A DNA stretch of 64,000 bases from an uncultured Hungatella sp. Lineage in GTDB: Bacteria > Bacillota > Clostridia > Lachnospirales > Lachnospiraceae. Position 1 is the first letter of the stretch, and every line of letters starts with the position of its first letter. A model generated the notes under the pieces. It searched no databases, had not been told where the DNA came from, and worked only from the letters and a program-made list of their open reading frames with translations. The stretch covers positions 1 to 64,000 of the forward strand of contig CAJTOT010000019.1 in assembly GCA_910577935.1 (NCBI GenBank). Reading direction: 5' to 3'. A program made the translations under genes and the position numbers. Of this stretch, positions 42,759 through 51,489 are shown in pieces.

Positions 42759-43365
42759 TCATGGCAGGAGGCCCCGCCAAAGGTGACGAGGCTCTTCCCT
42801 TCTATGTACCCATAAAACTGTAAACGGCAGTTTTGAAAGCCGTTTTAAATTGTACTCAAAAGTCCTGTCCTTTGCCCGCAATATTCTGAAGTCACCGCAA
42901 ACAATCATATAATCCTCTGGCAGTATAAAATGAGGTAACCGCATACGCCCCCCTGCCCTGAATACCCGATAATTACTCTCATCACCAGGTTTACAATAAA
43001 CCGCAAACTCCTCCGTTTCAAAACAGTACCTGTACTTTTCCATCACTATATAGGCTGCTGCCTCAACTACACTGGGGCTGTTCCCAAACGCTCCGCACCC
43101 GAAAGCTCCAATACCAGTACCTCGCAGAAGAAGCCTAACACCGCCAGGACCACCCTCTCAAACCGCTCCTCAAAAATTTTCTGGATGTCAGAACTCTTTA
43201 ACCTGCCCTTGTATCTTGAAGTGTTAGGTGCGGCGCAGGTCACCACATCCACGCTGCACCAGTCCCTCTGGTCAAGCGTAACTGGGCTGATCGTGTCTGA
43301 CTTAAGCACTGTCACCCCCGGAGTGTAGATCATATCTGAATTATATAACGAATCCAATTAGGCGC
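42759..43365 (-). pseudogene. Truncated, frameshifted PARG-like (TIGR02452) gene
   Basis: Remnant of a macrodomain-type poly(ADP-ribose) glycohydrolase of the TIGR02452 family, which removes ADP-ribose from proteins. One frame gives SLYNSDMIYTPGVTVLKSD and SVDVVTCAAPN, typical of the middle of the family. Near 43106-43113 a one-base loss breaks the GAFGCGAFGN motif: adding one G back restores it and joins to the other frame, which gives MEKYRYCFETEEFAVYC and NYRVF, the family's C-terminus. The N-terminal ~130 residues are missing; a stop stands directly before the first preserved residue. It was probably once a complete gene and now makes no working enzyme. Local GC is lower than in flanking genes. 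Confidence 0.75.
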
Positions 43366-43378
43366 TTACGTGATTTTC

Positions 43379-43408
43379 ATGTCAAGCAGTATGTCAAGTA
43401 ATGTCAAG
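43379..43408. repeat. Three short direct repeats ATGTCAAG
   Basis: ATGTCAAG occurs at 43379-43386, 43391-43398 and 43401-43408, next to the truncated 5' end of the PARG pseudogene. They could be recombinase arm-type sites or chance; no integrase gene is nearby. Confidence 0.35.
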
Positions 43409-43454
43409 TAGCACAGCCGCAAACCCGTCACTGGCGGCTTTGCGGCATGCATGG

Positions 43455-43504
43455 CAAAAAATCAGGGCAAACCAGACAAAACGAGATCGCCTGGAGTGCC
43501 CTGA
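43455..43504 (-). terminator. Terminator of the GGGtGRT gene
   Basis: Minus strand TCAGGGC (43498-43504) pairs with GCCCTGA (43462-43468), with an inner CCAG/CTGG stem, followed by TTTTTT. It lies about 25 bases after the GGGtGRT stop. Confidence 0.7.
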
Positions 43505-43528
43505 AATCAAGGGTTTTTCAGCTTTTAC

Positions 43529-44539
43529 TTAGAACTTTCCTGCCTTTGCCGCCTCTTCCACAGCCACGGCAACGCTGACTGTCATCCCGACCATAGGATT
43601 GTTGCCTGCGCCGATGAGTCCCATCATCTCAACGTGAGCCGGAACAGAAGAAGAACCTGCGAACTGCGCGTCAGAGTGCATACGTCCCATAGTATCTGTC
43701 ATGCCGTAGGAAGCAGGACCTGCCGCCATGTTATCCGGATGCAGGGTACGGCCTGTGCCGCCGCCGGATGCAACAGAGAAATACTTCTTGCCCTTCTCCA
43801 CGCACTCCTTCTTGTAGGTTCCTGCAACAGGATGCTGGAATCTGGTTGGGTTGGTGGAGTTTCCGGTTATGGATACGTCTACGCCCTCTTTCCACATGAT
43901 GGCAACACCCTCTGTTACATCGTTAGCGCCGTAGCAGTTAACTTTCGCGCGGGGGCCGTCGGAGTATGCTTTTCTGTATACTTCCTTAACCTCGCCGGTG
44001 TAGTAATCCATCTCAGTCTCGACAAAGGTGAAACCGTTGATTCTGGCGATAACCTGAGCAGCATCCTTTCCAAGACCGTTCAGGATAACACGCAGCGGTT
44101 TCTGACGAACACGGTTGGCCTTCTCGGCGATGCCGATAGCGCCCTCAGCTGCCGCGAAGGACTCATGGCCTGCCAGAAATGCGAAGCAGTCTGTCTCCTC
44201 TTCCAGAAGCATCTTGCCCAGATTGCCGTGGCCTAAGCCTACTTTACGCTGGTCAGCCACGGAACCGGGGATACAGAAGGACTGAAGACCCTCGCCGATG
44301 GCTGCGGCTGCGTCGGCAGCCTTGCGGCAGCCTTTCTTGATGGCAATAGCCGCGCCTACAGTGTATGCCCACTTCGCGTTCTCAAAGCAGATAGGCTGAA
44401 TGCCTTCTACCATCTTATATACATCTAATCCGGCATCCTTTGTGATCTTCTCTGCTTCTTCGATGGAAGCGATGCCGTAGCTTGCCAATACTTCATTAAT
44501 CTGTTTGATACGTCTCTCGTATGATTCAAATAATGCCAT
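43529..44539 (-). CDS. GGGtGRT protein
   Basis: A 336-residue cytoplasmic protein of the 'GGGtGRT' family, named for its signature, seen here as SGGGTGRTLHPDN (GGGTGRT at 259-265). The family is widespread in anaerobes and lies next to a NifU/IscU-like Fe-S scaffold gene, as here. Its biochemical role is not established; Gly-rich motifs and conserved Asn/Thr suggest a small-molecule or phosphate site, and association with Fe-S assembly or redox is inferred from the partner. Codon use is strongly biased, suggesting high expression. CAGGAGGGAA precedes the ATG. A hairpin-rich 136-base spacer separates it from the scaffold gene. Confidence 0.85.
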   Translation of the reverse strand: MALFESYERRIKQINEVLASYGIASIEEAEKITKDAGLDVYKMVEGIQPICFENAKWAYTVGAAIAIKKGCRKAADAAAAIGEGLQSFCIPGSVADQRKVGLGHGNLGKMLLEEETDCFAFLAGHESFAAAEGAIGIAEKANRVRQKPLRVILNGLGKDAAQVIARINGFTFVETEMDYYTGEVKEVYRKAYSDGPRAKVNCYGANDVTEGVAIMWKEGVDVSITGNSTNPTRFQHPVAGTYKKECVEKGKKYFSVASGGGTGRTLHPDNMAAGPASYGMTDTMGRMHSDAQFAGSSSVPAHVEMMGLIGAGNNPMVGMTVSVAVAVEEAAKAGKF

Positions 44540-44580
44540 GATATGTATTTCCCTCCTGAATATTTATACAGAAATATAAT

Positions 44581-44674
44581 GCAAATTTCCCGCTTCGCGT
44601 CTTTTCGGGAAACGCGAACTCCGCTTCGCTCCGTTTGCGTAGCGCAAAATTTCCCGCTTCGCGTGAAATTTTGC
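44581..44674 (-). repeat. Hairpin-rich spacer with duplicated 20-mer
   Basis: A near-identical 20-base sequence occurs at 44581-44600 and 44645-44664 (TTTCCCGCTTCGCGT core). The second copy is part of a perfect stem GCAAAATTTC/GAAATTTTGC (44644-44653/44665-44674). No U-tract, so rather an mRNA processing or stability element than a terminator. Confidence 0.6.
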
Positions 44675-44675
44675 T

Positions 44676-45368
44676 TTATTCCTGGCGTGGATCAATGATC
44701 TTTACTGCGTCTGCAACCCGTCCGTACTGGCCTTTTGCCTTTTCCCATGCGGTGTTGGGGTCGTCGCCTTTCTTGATGAAATCAGTCATCTTGCCCAGGC
44801 TTACGAACTGATAGCCGATAATCTGGTCTTCTGCATCCAGAGCGATTCCTGTCACATATCCTTCTGCCATCTCGAGATAACGAGGACCTTTCTTCAGAGT
44901 TCCATACATAGTGCCCACCTGAGAACGCAGACCCTTGCCCAGATCCTCAAGACCGGCGCCGATGGGCAGACCCTCCTCGGAGAACGCGCTCTGGGTGCGG
45001 CCGTAGGCGATCTGCAGGAACAGTTCTCTCATAGCGGTGTTGATCGCATCACATACAAGGTCGGTGTTCAACGCCTCCAGAACGGTCAGTCCCGGAAGAA
45101 TCTCAGATGCCATAGCTGCGGAGTGAGTCATGCCGGAGCAGCCGATGGTCTCTACCAGGGCTTCCTGAATAATACCCTCCTTAACATTCAGAGTCAGCTT
45201 GCAGGCGCCCTGCTGGGGAGCGCACCAGCCGATACCATGGGTCAAACCGGAAATATCCGATACCTGCTTTGATTTTACCCATTTTGCTTCCTCCGGAATC
45301 GGAGCCGCGCCGTGATGAACGCCCTGTGCCACTGTGCACATCTTTTCTACTTCATGTGAATAAATCAT
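44676..45368 (-). CDS. NifU/IscU-like Fe-S cluster scaffold protein
   Basis: A 230-residue protein with an IscU/NifU-N-like domain. Likely cluster-binding cysteines are Cys49 (GIGWCAPQQGAC), Cys56 and Cys77 (ETIGCSGMTHSA), with Cys106 also conserved-looking. It would hold an Fe-S cluster during assembly, paired with the GGGtGRT protein. The C-terminal ~100 residues (GPRYLEMAEGYVTGIALDAEDQIIGYQFV) are extra compared with a minimal scaffold. The start at 45368 follows AAAGGAG; an in-frame ATG 20 residues upstream is unsupported. It is first in the two-gene unit. Confidence 0.85.
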   Translation of the reverse strand: MIYSHEVEKMCTVAQGVHHGAAPIPEEAKWVKSKQVSDISGLTHGIGWCAPQQGACKLTLNVKEGIIQEALVETIGCSGMTHSAAMASEILPGLTVLEALNTDLVCDAINTAMRELFLQIAYGRTQSAFSEEGLPIGAGLEDLGKGLRSQVGTMYGTLKKGPRYLEMAEGYVTGIALDAEDQIIGYQFVSLGKMTDFIKKGDDPNTAWEKAKGQYGRVADAVKIIDPRQE

Positions 45369-45642
45369 TGTAAAACTCCTTTCGATTAAGTAATAATTGT
45401 GAAGTACTTTGCTCGTTAAAATTATCACATCATACTTGATATTATTTTCTCACAAAATGCCAAAATAGTCCAGTATTTTTTTATTAATTTCCCTGTTAAA
45501 GTTCAAACAGATGGGAAAGCCGGCAGGAATTGGGGGCCAGGCTCCATTGGAGGGCACGACTCATACCGGCTTTCTCTATCAGGCGGACACATGTCAGCTT
45601 CTTGTCTGACACAAGCAGACAAAAAGCCGCTCGTCTGAACCG
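45369..45642. other. Intergenic region with inverted repeats
   Basis: 274 bases between the scaffold gene start and the dacA stop. It contains GAAAGCCGG/CCGGCTTTC (45515-45523/45566-45574, perfect 9-base arms) and TTGTCTG/CAGACAA (45602-45608/45616-45622). Neither has a convincing T-run. The second probably ends the dacA message; the AT-rich part (45400-45500) should hold the scaffold promoter, which I could not place. Confidence 0.4.
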
Positions 45643-47169
45643 CTACTCATTTTTCTCGTTCTGGCCGTTTTCACGGCGGCGGCGCATCAGCTCCTCAAAC
45701 TCTTCTTCATTGTAGCCGATCTCCAAGAGCCTTTGCCTGCGCCGTTCCCTGCGGATCTCCCGCTGAATCCTCTCCTGCCTCTTCCTTCTCACCACCAGGA
45801 ACGCGGCGCCTCCCACGGCTGCTGTGCCTGCAAGAGCAGCTGCCACAACTGCCGCCTGCCCTGCTGCCAGGGAAAAGCCTCCGCCCTGGCGGGACGAGCT
45901 GCCTTCCTGATCACCGGCAGATTCCTCGGGGTCTGAAACCTCCGGGGTTCCTTCCCCTCCATGGTCTTCACCTGTCTCCATGTCTCCGGAGGCCTCCTCT
46001 GCCTCCCTGCTGGCCTGGGCCGCAAGCTCTGCTTCCAGCTCCGTGTCATATATATATGCAGTGCCTATCCTTCGCTCATTGTAAATGTACTCAAGCATGG
46101 CCACGGCCCCTCCGGGGTGGTTGGCGGGAAGCTCCGTCGCCAGCGCTCTCTCCGCGTCAGAGAATTCCGCCGCCGTCGGCAGAGTGATGACCCCGTCTTC
46201 CAGACGGAGCCGGGACATGGGATAAGTGGTTCCCTGAATCTCCAGCTCCTCCTGCTCCTGCATGAAGGTCTCCAGATTTTTTATAGATTCATTTTTAAAA
46301 GAGGCGAATCCGAAATTCAGAATCGTCTTGCCGTCTATATAGTACTGCGGCTGGCTTCCCCGCAGAATGACGGAGATCAGATTTCTGCCGTCTCTATGGG
46401 CATAGGTTACGAGAGTGTTTCCCGCGATGGAGGTGTAACCTGTCTTTCCCGCCATTGCGCCTTCGCAGTAGTACTCGCTGCTGCTGTTCTCCGCCATCAG
46501 TATCCTGTGTTCCATGCTGATGTTGGCCCCCTCCGGGTTGTTGATGGTGGAACCTACTCTGTACCGCTTTGTGGAGCTGATCCGCAGCACGGTATCATTC
46601 CTGAACGCCTCAGCCGCTATGAGGGCCATGTCGTAAGCGCTGACATACTGATTGTCGTCATTGAGCCCTGACGGATTGGCGAAATGGCTTTCCGCACAGC
46701 CGATCTCCGCAATCCTCTGGTTCATCATCTCCACAAAAGCCTCGCGGCTGCCTGCCACATGTTCTGCCAGCGCGTTGGCGGACTGATTGCTTGAGAGCAG
46801 CAGAAGAAGGTGAAGGCAGTCCTCCACCGATATCTGATCTCCCTCATCCAGGGCCAGTTTGTTGCCGCTGCCCGACTCCACATTGTATACCGCGTCATGG
46901 GAAAAGGTCACGATCTCGTCCATGGCGCAGTGCTCTGCCACCACCAGAGCCGTCAAAAGCTTGGTGATGCTGGCCGGCGGGAAAGGAACATGGATCTGCT
47001 GTCCGAAAAGCACCGCCCCCGAATCGGCATCTATGACGATCCCGGCCTCCGCCATGATACCCGTGTCCGACGGCCAGTCCGGTTTCCCATATGTTATCAT
47101 GGTTCCCAGATTCACAAGTATGGCAAACGATATAAAAAAAGCTGCTATTTTTTTATTCATATACCCCAT
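45643..47169 (-). CDS. dacA: D-alanyl-D-alanine carboxypeptidase (S11)
   Basis: A class C low-molecular-weight penicillin-binding protein trimming the terminal D-Ala of peptidoglycan stems. A signal peptide (about 5-28) precedes SITK (67-70), SSN (126-128) and KTG (242-244), the three penicillin-fold motifs in order. After the PBP5-like second domain comes an acidic Glu/Gly/Ser linker (about 395-435), a C-terminal membrane helix (AAVVAAALAGTAAVGGAAFLVV) and an Arg-rich cytoplasmic tail, instead of the amphipathic anchor of PBP5. 508 residues. It follows the MATE exporter gene by 137 bases. Confidence 0.9.
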   Translation of the reverse strand: MGYMNKKIAAFFISFAILVNLGTMITYGKPDWPSDTGIMAEAGIVIDADSGAVLFGQQIHVPFPPASITKLLTALVVAEHCAMDEIVTFSHDAVYNVESGSGNKLALDEGDQISVEDCLHLLLLLSSNQSANALAEHVAGSREAFVEMMNQRIAEIGCAESHFANPSGLNDDNQYVSAYDMALIAAEAFRNDTVLRISSTKRYRVGSTINNPEGANISMEHRILMAENSSSEYYCEGAMAGKTGYTSIAGNTLVTYAHRDGRNLISVILRGSQPQYYIDGKTILNFGFASFKNESIKNLETFMQEQEELEIQGTTYPMSRLRLEDGVITLPTAAEFSDAERALATELPANHPGGAVAMLEYIYNERRIGTAYIYDTELEAELAAQASREAEEASGDMETGEDHGGEGTPEVSDPEESAGDQEGSSSRQGGGFSLAAGQAAVVAAALAGTAAVGGAAFLVVRRKRQERIQREIRRERRRQRLLEIGYNEEEFEELMRRRRENGQNEKNE

Positions 47170-47306
47170 TTGTAATTATTCTCCGTTCTTCTATGGCGCA
47201 TCTCCAGACTCCTGATGATATTTTTTCCCGAGGGCAGCGGCTCCAGGCGCCGGCCGATAGGAAAGGCCATCCTCTCCGCCCCTCCCGCCTTGCGGCGGCG
47301 CAGGTC

Positions 47307-48704
47307 CTATGCCCCGTCGGCCTGACGGGGAGCGCCCGGCTTCTCAACTGCCTGTCCGGCCCTCATCTCTTTCAGTTCCTTTAAGACTCCCGCCACAATC
47401 ACCGTGGCCACCACGAAGGTGAGCATGTCCGCCACAGGCTGGGCTGTCTGAAGTCCCAAAAGGCCAAACATGCCGGGAAAGACAAGCAGCGAAGGAATCA
47501 AAAACAGGCCCTGCCGCCCCATGGCCACCAGGGAGGCCCTGAAGCCGTAGCCGATGGACTGGGTCAGCATATTGACCATGATCACCCATGCCTGGAAAGG
47601 CATGGTCAGCAGCTGAAGCCTGAGCGCCAGAGTGCCGATCCTGATAACCTCCGCATCCTCCCGTCTGAACATGGCGATAATTGAGCCGCTGAAAATAAAC
47701 GCCGCCGCGCCGAAGCAGGTGAGCATGGCCACCGCCACTTTTACACAGAACCAGTAGGCATCCAGAACCCGGTCATATCTCCTGGCGCCGAAATTAAAGC
47801 CGCACACCGGCTGAAAGCCCTGTCCAAAACCTATAAGGCTGGAATTGATAAACATCATAAACCGGGATACGATGGACATGGCGGCTATGGCGGCGTCCCC
47901 GTAAGGCCCGGCGGCAAAATTCAGCACCACCGTGGCCACGCTTGCCAGACCCTGGCGGCAGAAAGAGGGCAGGCCCGCATGGAGGATCTCTCCGTACATT
48001 TTCAGAGTCGGCGTGAATTTGCTGAACTGGATGCTGATGCACCCCTTCTGCATATTGCACTGATACAGCAGAATGCAGAAGCTGACCATCTGGCTCGCCA
48101 TGGTGGCTATAGCCGCTCCCGAAATTCCCATGTGAAACCCGAAGATCAGAAGGGGGTCGAGAAACATGTTGAGAATCCCTCCCGTGGTGATTCCGATCAT
48201 GGCGAACATGGCGTTGCCCTGCGCCCTGAGAATGTTGTTCATGACAAAGGACGTGAGCATAAAAGGAGCCGCGAAGAGAATGTATCTGGCATAGTCCTGG
48301 GCGTAAGGGGCGATGGTGTCCGTGGCTCCCAGAAGATATACCAGCTGCCTGGAAAACATGGTCCCGAAAACAGCTGTCAGGATTCCGATGATCCCTGCCG
48401 TGAAAAATGCCGTGGCGGCAGATCTGGCAGCGATGTCTTCATTGCGGTCTCCCAAAGACCTTGAAATATAGTTTCCGCTTCCCATCCCGAGAGTAAACCC
48501 CACCGCCTGAATCATGGCCATAGCCGAGAACATAACCCCCACGGCCCCTGAAGCGCTGGTGCCTATCTGACTTACAAAAAACGTATCTGCCATGTTGTAG
48601 ATAGATGTCACCAGCATGCTGATAATCGTGGGAACCGCCAGCTTGGGGATCAGCTTCTCCACCGGGGTGTCCAGCATCTGTTTATACTTTTCTTCTTTTG
48701 TCAT
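47307..48704 (-). CDS. MATE-family efflux transporter
   Basis: A 465-residue, twelve-helix multidrug and toxic compound extrusion transporter driven by Na+ or H+. The duplicated six-helix halves and family-type segments (NMADTFFVSQIG, GMGSGNYISRSLG, GFGQGFQPVCGFNFGA) are clear. The start is ATG at 48704, preceded by GGAGGG; a TTG four codons upstream is unlikely. The NlpC/P60 gene ends only 16 bases after its start region on the same strand, so the order is NlpC/P60, MATE, dacA. Substrate unknown. Confidence 0.9.
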   Translation of the reverse strand: MTKEEKYKQMLDTPVEKLIPKLAVPTIISMLVTSIYNMADTFFVSQIGTSASGAVGVMFSAMAMIQAVGFTLGMGSGNYISRSLGDRNEDIAARSAATAFFTAGIIGILTAVFGTMFSRQLVYLLGATDTIAPYAQDYARYILFAAPFMLTSFVMNNILRAQGNAMFAMIGITTGGILNMFLDPLLIFGFHMGISGAAIATMASQMVSFCILLYQCNMQKGCISIQFSKFTPTLKMYGEILHAGLPSFCRQGLASVATVVLNFAAGPYGDAAIAAMSIVSRFMMFINSSLIGFGQGFQPVCGFNFGARRYDRVLDAYWFCVKVAVAMLTCFGAAAFIFSGSIIAMFRREDAEVIRIGTLALRLQLLTMPFQAWVIMVNMLTQSIGYGFRASLVAMGRQGLFLIPSLLVFPGMFGLLGLQTAQPVADMLTFVVATVIVAGVLKELKEMRAGQAVEKPGAPRQADGA

Positions 48705-48719
48705 GATACCCTCCAAATG

Positions 48720-50129
48720 TTAGTTGAAAATCCTCCGGACGCTGAGAATGCTTCTGTAGGTCGCGTTGCCCACCTTGATTCCCGTGGTGGGGGAACTGGC
48801 GTGGACAATCTGTCCGTTTCCGATGTAGATGCCCACATGCCCCGCGTAGCAGATAATGTCCCCCGGCTGGGCGCTGGCGTAATCCACCGCTGTCCCCGCG
48901 GACCTCTGCTGAGAAGACGTCCTGGGGAGAGAGACACCGAAATTCTTGTACACGCTCTGGACAAATCCCGAACAGTCTGCCCCGTTGGTCAGGCTGGTGC
49001 CGCCGTACACATACGGGTAGCCGATATACTGCAGGGCAAAACTGGCCACCTCCTGCCCCTTGGCGGAGCCGGAGGACACCTGCTTCACCTCCGCGGTCGT
49101 GGGAGCCTCTGTCTCTCCCGGCCCGAGAGCCTTACCCTGGGAAGCCGCCGTGGTGGCTGCCGCCATGACCGTGGGGGCCGCTCCTGTCTGGACGCTGCCG
49201 GGGTCAGACAGGCCGGCGCCGGGATCTGCCGCCGCCAGAGTAGACGGCTGGCCTGCCCCCTCCGCCGCGCTGCTGGCTGCAGCGGCCTGTCTGCTGGCCT
49301 CCTGGGCCTGCTGCTGGCGCTGCTGCTCTGCCGCCAGCCTTCTCGCTTCCTCAGCCCGCCGCTGCTCCTCAGCCCGCCTCCTGGCCTCGGCCTCGGCTTT
49401 CCGGATCTCCTCGTTCTTCTTGGCTATGGCAGCGGTGTAGGCCGCCGCCTCCGCCCTCGCCTGCTCCAGCTCCTGGTCAAAGTCGGCGATCTCGGTCCTC
49501 TTCTGGGCGATGGTGCTCTCCAGCCTGGCCTGCTGCTCTTCGTACTCGATCTGCATGCCCTCCATCTCGGCTTTCTCTGTCTCCAGCTGCCCCTTGTACT
49601 GCTTTACCGCCAGCTTCGTCTCCTGGAACTCGTTGAGCTTCTGCCTGTCATAAGTGTAAAGAGCCTCTATATATTCGCTTTTATTCAGAAGCTCTGTCAT
49701 GCTTTTTACCTGGAGGAGGATATCCAGATACTCGGTTTCTCCCCTCTCATACATGTACTTAATCCGCTTCTTCATGGCCTCGTACTGTTCTTCTTCTCTC
49801 GTCTTCGCCGCGTCGTACTCTTCCTGGGCCTGGTGTATCTGTTCATTTTTATAATCAATATCCGCCTCCAGCAGAGTGATATCCGCGATGAGGGCCGACA
49901 GGTCGTTGGACAGCGCGGCCACCTCCGACTGGGCGCTGTTTATCCTCTGCTGGGCCTCGTCGGCCCTCTGGTTGGCCTCGTCAAGACCCTGCTGGGCCTC
50001 CTGCTTCTCCCTCTCAGCCTTGGCGGTGGCAAACACATGGAACGGCTGTGTCCACAGAATAACTCCCGTCAGCGCCACAAGGCCTGCCCGCCGGATTCCG
50101 GTTTTGTATGTTTTCCATTTCATTTTCAT
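48720..50129 (-). CDS. Secreted NlpC/P60 peptidoglycan hydrolase with coiled coil
   Basis: A 469-residue CwlO/PcsB-like protein. Signal peptide (about 1-35), a long Glu/Ala/Gln-rich coiled coil (about 38-290), an Ala/Ser/Thr/Pro linker (about 290-355) and a C-terminal NlpC/P60 endopeptidase domain with Cys386 (GADCSGFV), His431 (GHVGIYIG) and His443. It cuts D-gamma-Glu-meso-DAP type bonds during growth or division; PcsB/CwlO proteins are activated by FtsEX, which is not in the window. The N-terminal MKMK start lies after a GAAAGGAAG site. Confidence 0.88.
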   Translation of the reverse strand: MKMKWKTYKTGIRRAGLVALTGVILWTQPFHVFATAKAEREKQEAQQGLDEANQRADEAQQRINSAQSEVAALSNDLSALIADITLLEADIDYKNEQIHQAQEEYDAAKTREEEQYEAMKKRIKYMYERGETEYLDILLQVKSMTELLNKSEYIEALYTYDRQKLNEFQETKLAVKQYKGQLETEKAEMEGMQIEYEEQQARLESTIAQKRTEIADFDQELEQARAEAAAYTAAIAKKNEEIRKAEAEARRRAEEQRRAEEARRLAAEQQRQQQAQEASRQAAAASSAAEGAGQPSTLAAADPGAGLSDPGSVQTGAAPTVMAAATTAASQGKALGPGETEAPTTAEVKQVSSGSAKGQEVASFALQYIGYPYVYGGTSLTNGADCSGFVQSVYKNFGVSLPRTSSQQRSAGTAVDYASAQPGDIICYAGHVGIYIGNGQIVHASSPTTGIKVGNATYRSILSVRRIFN

Positions 50130-50199
50130 CAGTGATCCGTCTTCCTTTCATCAACCTGTACATTTCTTCGCAGCTTCCCTGCGCAGCTCACCTGAAAGG

Positions 50200-50697
50200 T
50201 TATGTCTGGCGCCTTCTCACATATCTGCGGAAGGTGTAGCAGAGGTCAAAATAAGTGGCCTCCTCTGTCTCTAAGTCCATAACCCACTCCGGGTCCTTAT
50301 CCAGATCCGGAAAATGGGTGTCCGCCTCATAGGCGTAATCGATATAGGTTACATGGGCCGTGGCGCAGAAAGGCAGGAATTCCCTGTATATCTCTTCCCC
50401 TCCCGCCACAAACACATCCTCTGAAGGCCAGGCGGAGAGCGCCTTAAGCGCCGACTCCACATCCGAAAAGCACTGTGCCCCTTTCACCTGATAACCTGGC
50501 TCCCTGGACAGGACTACGGTGGTTCTGCCGTAGAGAGGTTTCCCTCCCGGCAGGCTCTCCAGCGTCTTTCTCCCCATGACAACCACTTTGCCAAGGGTCT
50601 CCTGGCGGAATAACCTCTGATCTTCGGGAATGCTCACCAACAGCTTTCCCCTCTTTCCGATTCCCCAGTTCTTATCAACTGCAACGATTATATTCAT
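50200..50697 (-). CDS. folA: Dihydrofolate reductase
   Basis: Reduces dihydrofolate to tetrahydrofolate with NADPH. MNIIVAVDKNWGIGKRGKLLVSIPED is the N-terminus with the substrate loop and acidic residue (Glu in place of the usual Asp of E. coli Asp27), then GRKTLESLPGGKPL, VLSREPGY and the GGEEIYREFLP cofactor motif. 165 residues is normal. The start at 50697 is preferred over a GTG nine bases earlier. A structured ~100-base repeat ends about 30 bases upstream, and the ThyX-like gene is next in the same direction. Confidence 0.93.
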   Translation of the reverse strand: MNIIVAVDKNWGIGKRGKLLVSIPEDQRLFRQETLGKVVVMGRKTLESLPGGKPLYGRTTVVLSREPGYQVKGAQCFSDVESALKALSAWPSEDVFVAGGEEIYREFLPFCATAHVTYIDYAYEADTHFPDLDKDPEWVMDLETEEATYFDLCYTFRRYVRRRQT

Positions 50698-50726
50698 ATA
50701 TTTCACTCACAGGTTACTTTGAAAGT

Positions 50727-50827
50727 CCCGCCGCCGATTAGGCGGCATCCATTCAGGTATGCCAAATGCGCCCGCCGGATTTTCATGGGTGGTAGCGCGT
50801 CCGCCTCCGGGCGCATGGAGGTTTACA
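50727..50827 (-). repeat. Structured repeat, copy 1 (leader of folA)
   Basis: A 101-base sequence about 80 percent identical to 51498-51597. On the minus strand TGCGCCCGG pairs with CCGGCGGGCGCA, and GCCGCC-N5-GGCGGC forms a second hairpin. It ends 29 bases before the DHFR start codon. The one length difference between copies is a single base in the loop. It is either a leader RNA common to the two folate genes or a dispersed intergenic repeat. Confidence 0.7.
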
Positions 50828-50843
50828 GGGCTTTTCGCCCCGG

Positions 50844-51464
50844 TCAGTCTGTCCCCAGTATCAGCTCTTCCCCGTAGGGAAGACCTTCAATCCACCGGCA
50901 AAACTCATGCCACTCCTCCAGCTTATGGTTCTTTCTCCCGCAGTAGATGTTCACCAGGGTTTCATAGTTCATAGTGCAGGTGCGCATCTGATTGTAGCTT
51001 GAAGGGAGAAGCTGGATCAGGTCATACCAATCCTCTTTTTTCTTGTCCTTTATATAGCTGAGACGTATCTCCTCGAGAGTCCCTATAAGGTTCTCCAGCG
51101 CCTCAAGTCCCCTGGGCGTCAGGTGGTCGTGGCTGAAATCCTCCAGTTCAAAAGGCCTGCTGTGGAGCTTGTGCATGGTGCTTGTGGAATTTGCCACCGT
51201 CGCCACCTTGTAAGTGTCATACTCCTTCCACCAGTATATAGGCGCCGTGATATCCACAGAGACGAAAATCTGGCGGATGAATTTCCTGTGGTCGCTCCCT
51301 GCCTTTCTCAGCCTCTTTGCCAGGTCAAGGTCATTGGGCCCCAGACAGTAATTCCCCTCCTGGTCGTAGCCGCTGTCCATCCGCGCCCAGCTGTTCATGG
51401 GATTTCTCGCGCCCCTCATGGCATTTTCAAGATTCATAACCGCGGTGCGTTCCAGAATAATCAT
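50844..51464 (-). CDS. ThyX-like protein
   Basis: A 206-residue protein that I take for a distant relative of flavin-dependent thymidylate synthase. The stretch HRKFIRQIFVSVDITAPIYWWKEYDTYKVATVANSTSTMHKL resembles the ThyX 'RHR' region in layout (membrane-free alpha/beta, Ser-rich helix), but the RHR-x7-S catalytic motif itself is not seen. Its place beside DHFR supports a folate or dUMP role. Such proteins in Firmicutes often are annotated only as hypothetical. AAAGGAC precedes the ATG; a second ATG ten residues in is possible. The repeat upstream matches that before folA. Confidence 0.55.
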   Translation of the reverse strand: MIILERTAVMNLENAMRGARNPMNSWARMDSGYDQEGNYCLGPNDLDLAKRLRKAGSDHRKFIRQIFVSVDITAPIYWWKEYDTYKVATVANSTSTMHKLHSRPFELEDFSHDHLTPRGLEALENLIGTLEEIRLSYIKDKKKEDWYDLIQLLPSSYNQMRTCTMNYETLVNIYCGRKNHKLEEWHEFCRWIEGLPYGEELILGTD

Positions 51465-51489
51465 GTGTCTGTCCTTTCTGAAAGTCTAC

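Noticed and set aside
43358..43528. Attachment site of an excised element
   Set aside because: Most of the stretch is explained by the GGGtGRT terminator; only the three short repeats remain and no integrase or duplicated site is seen.
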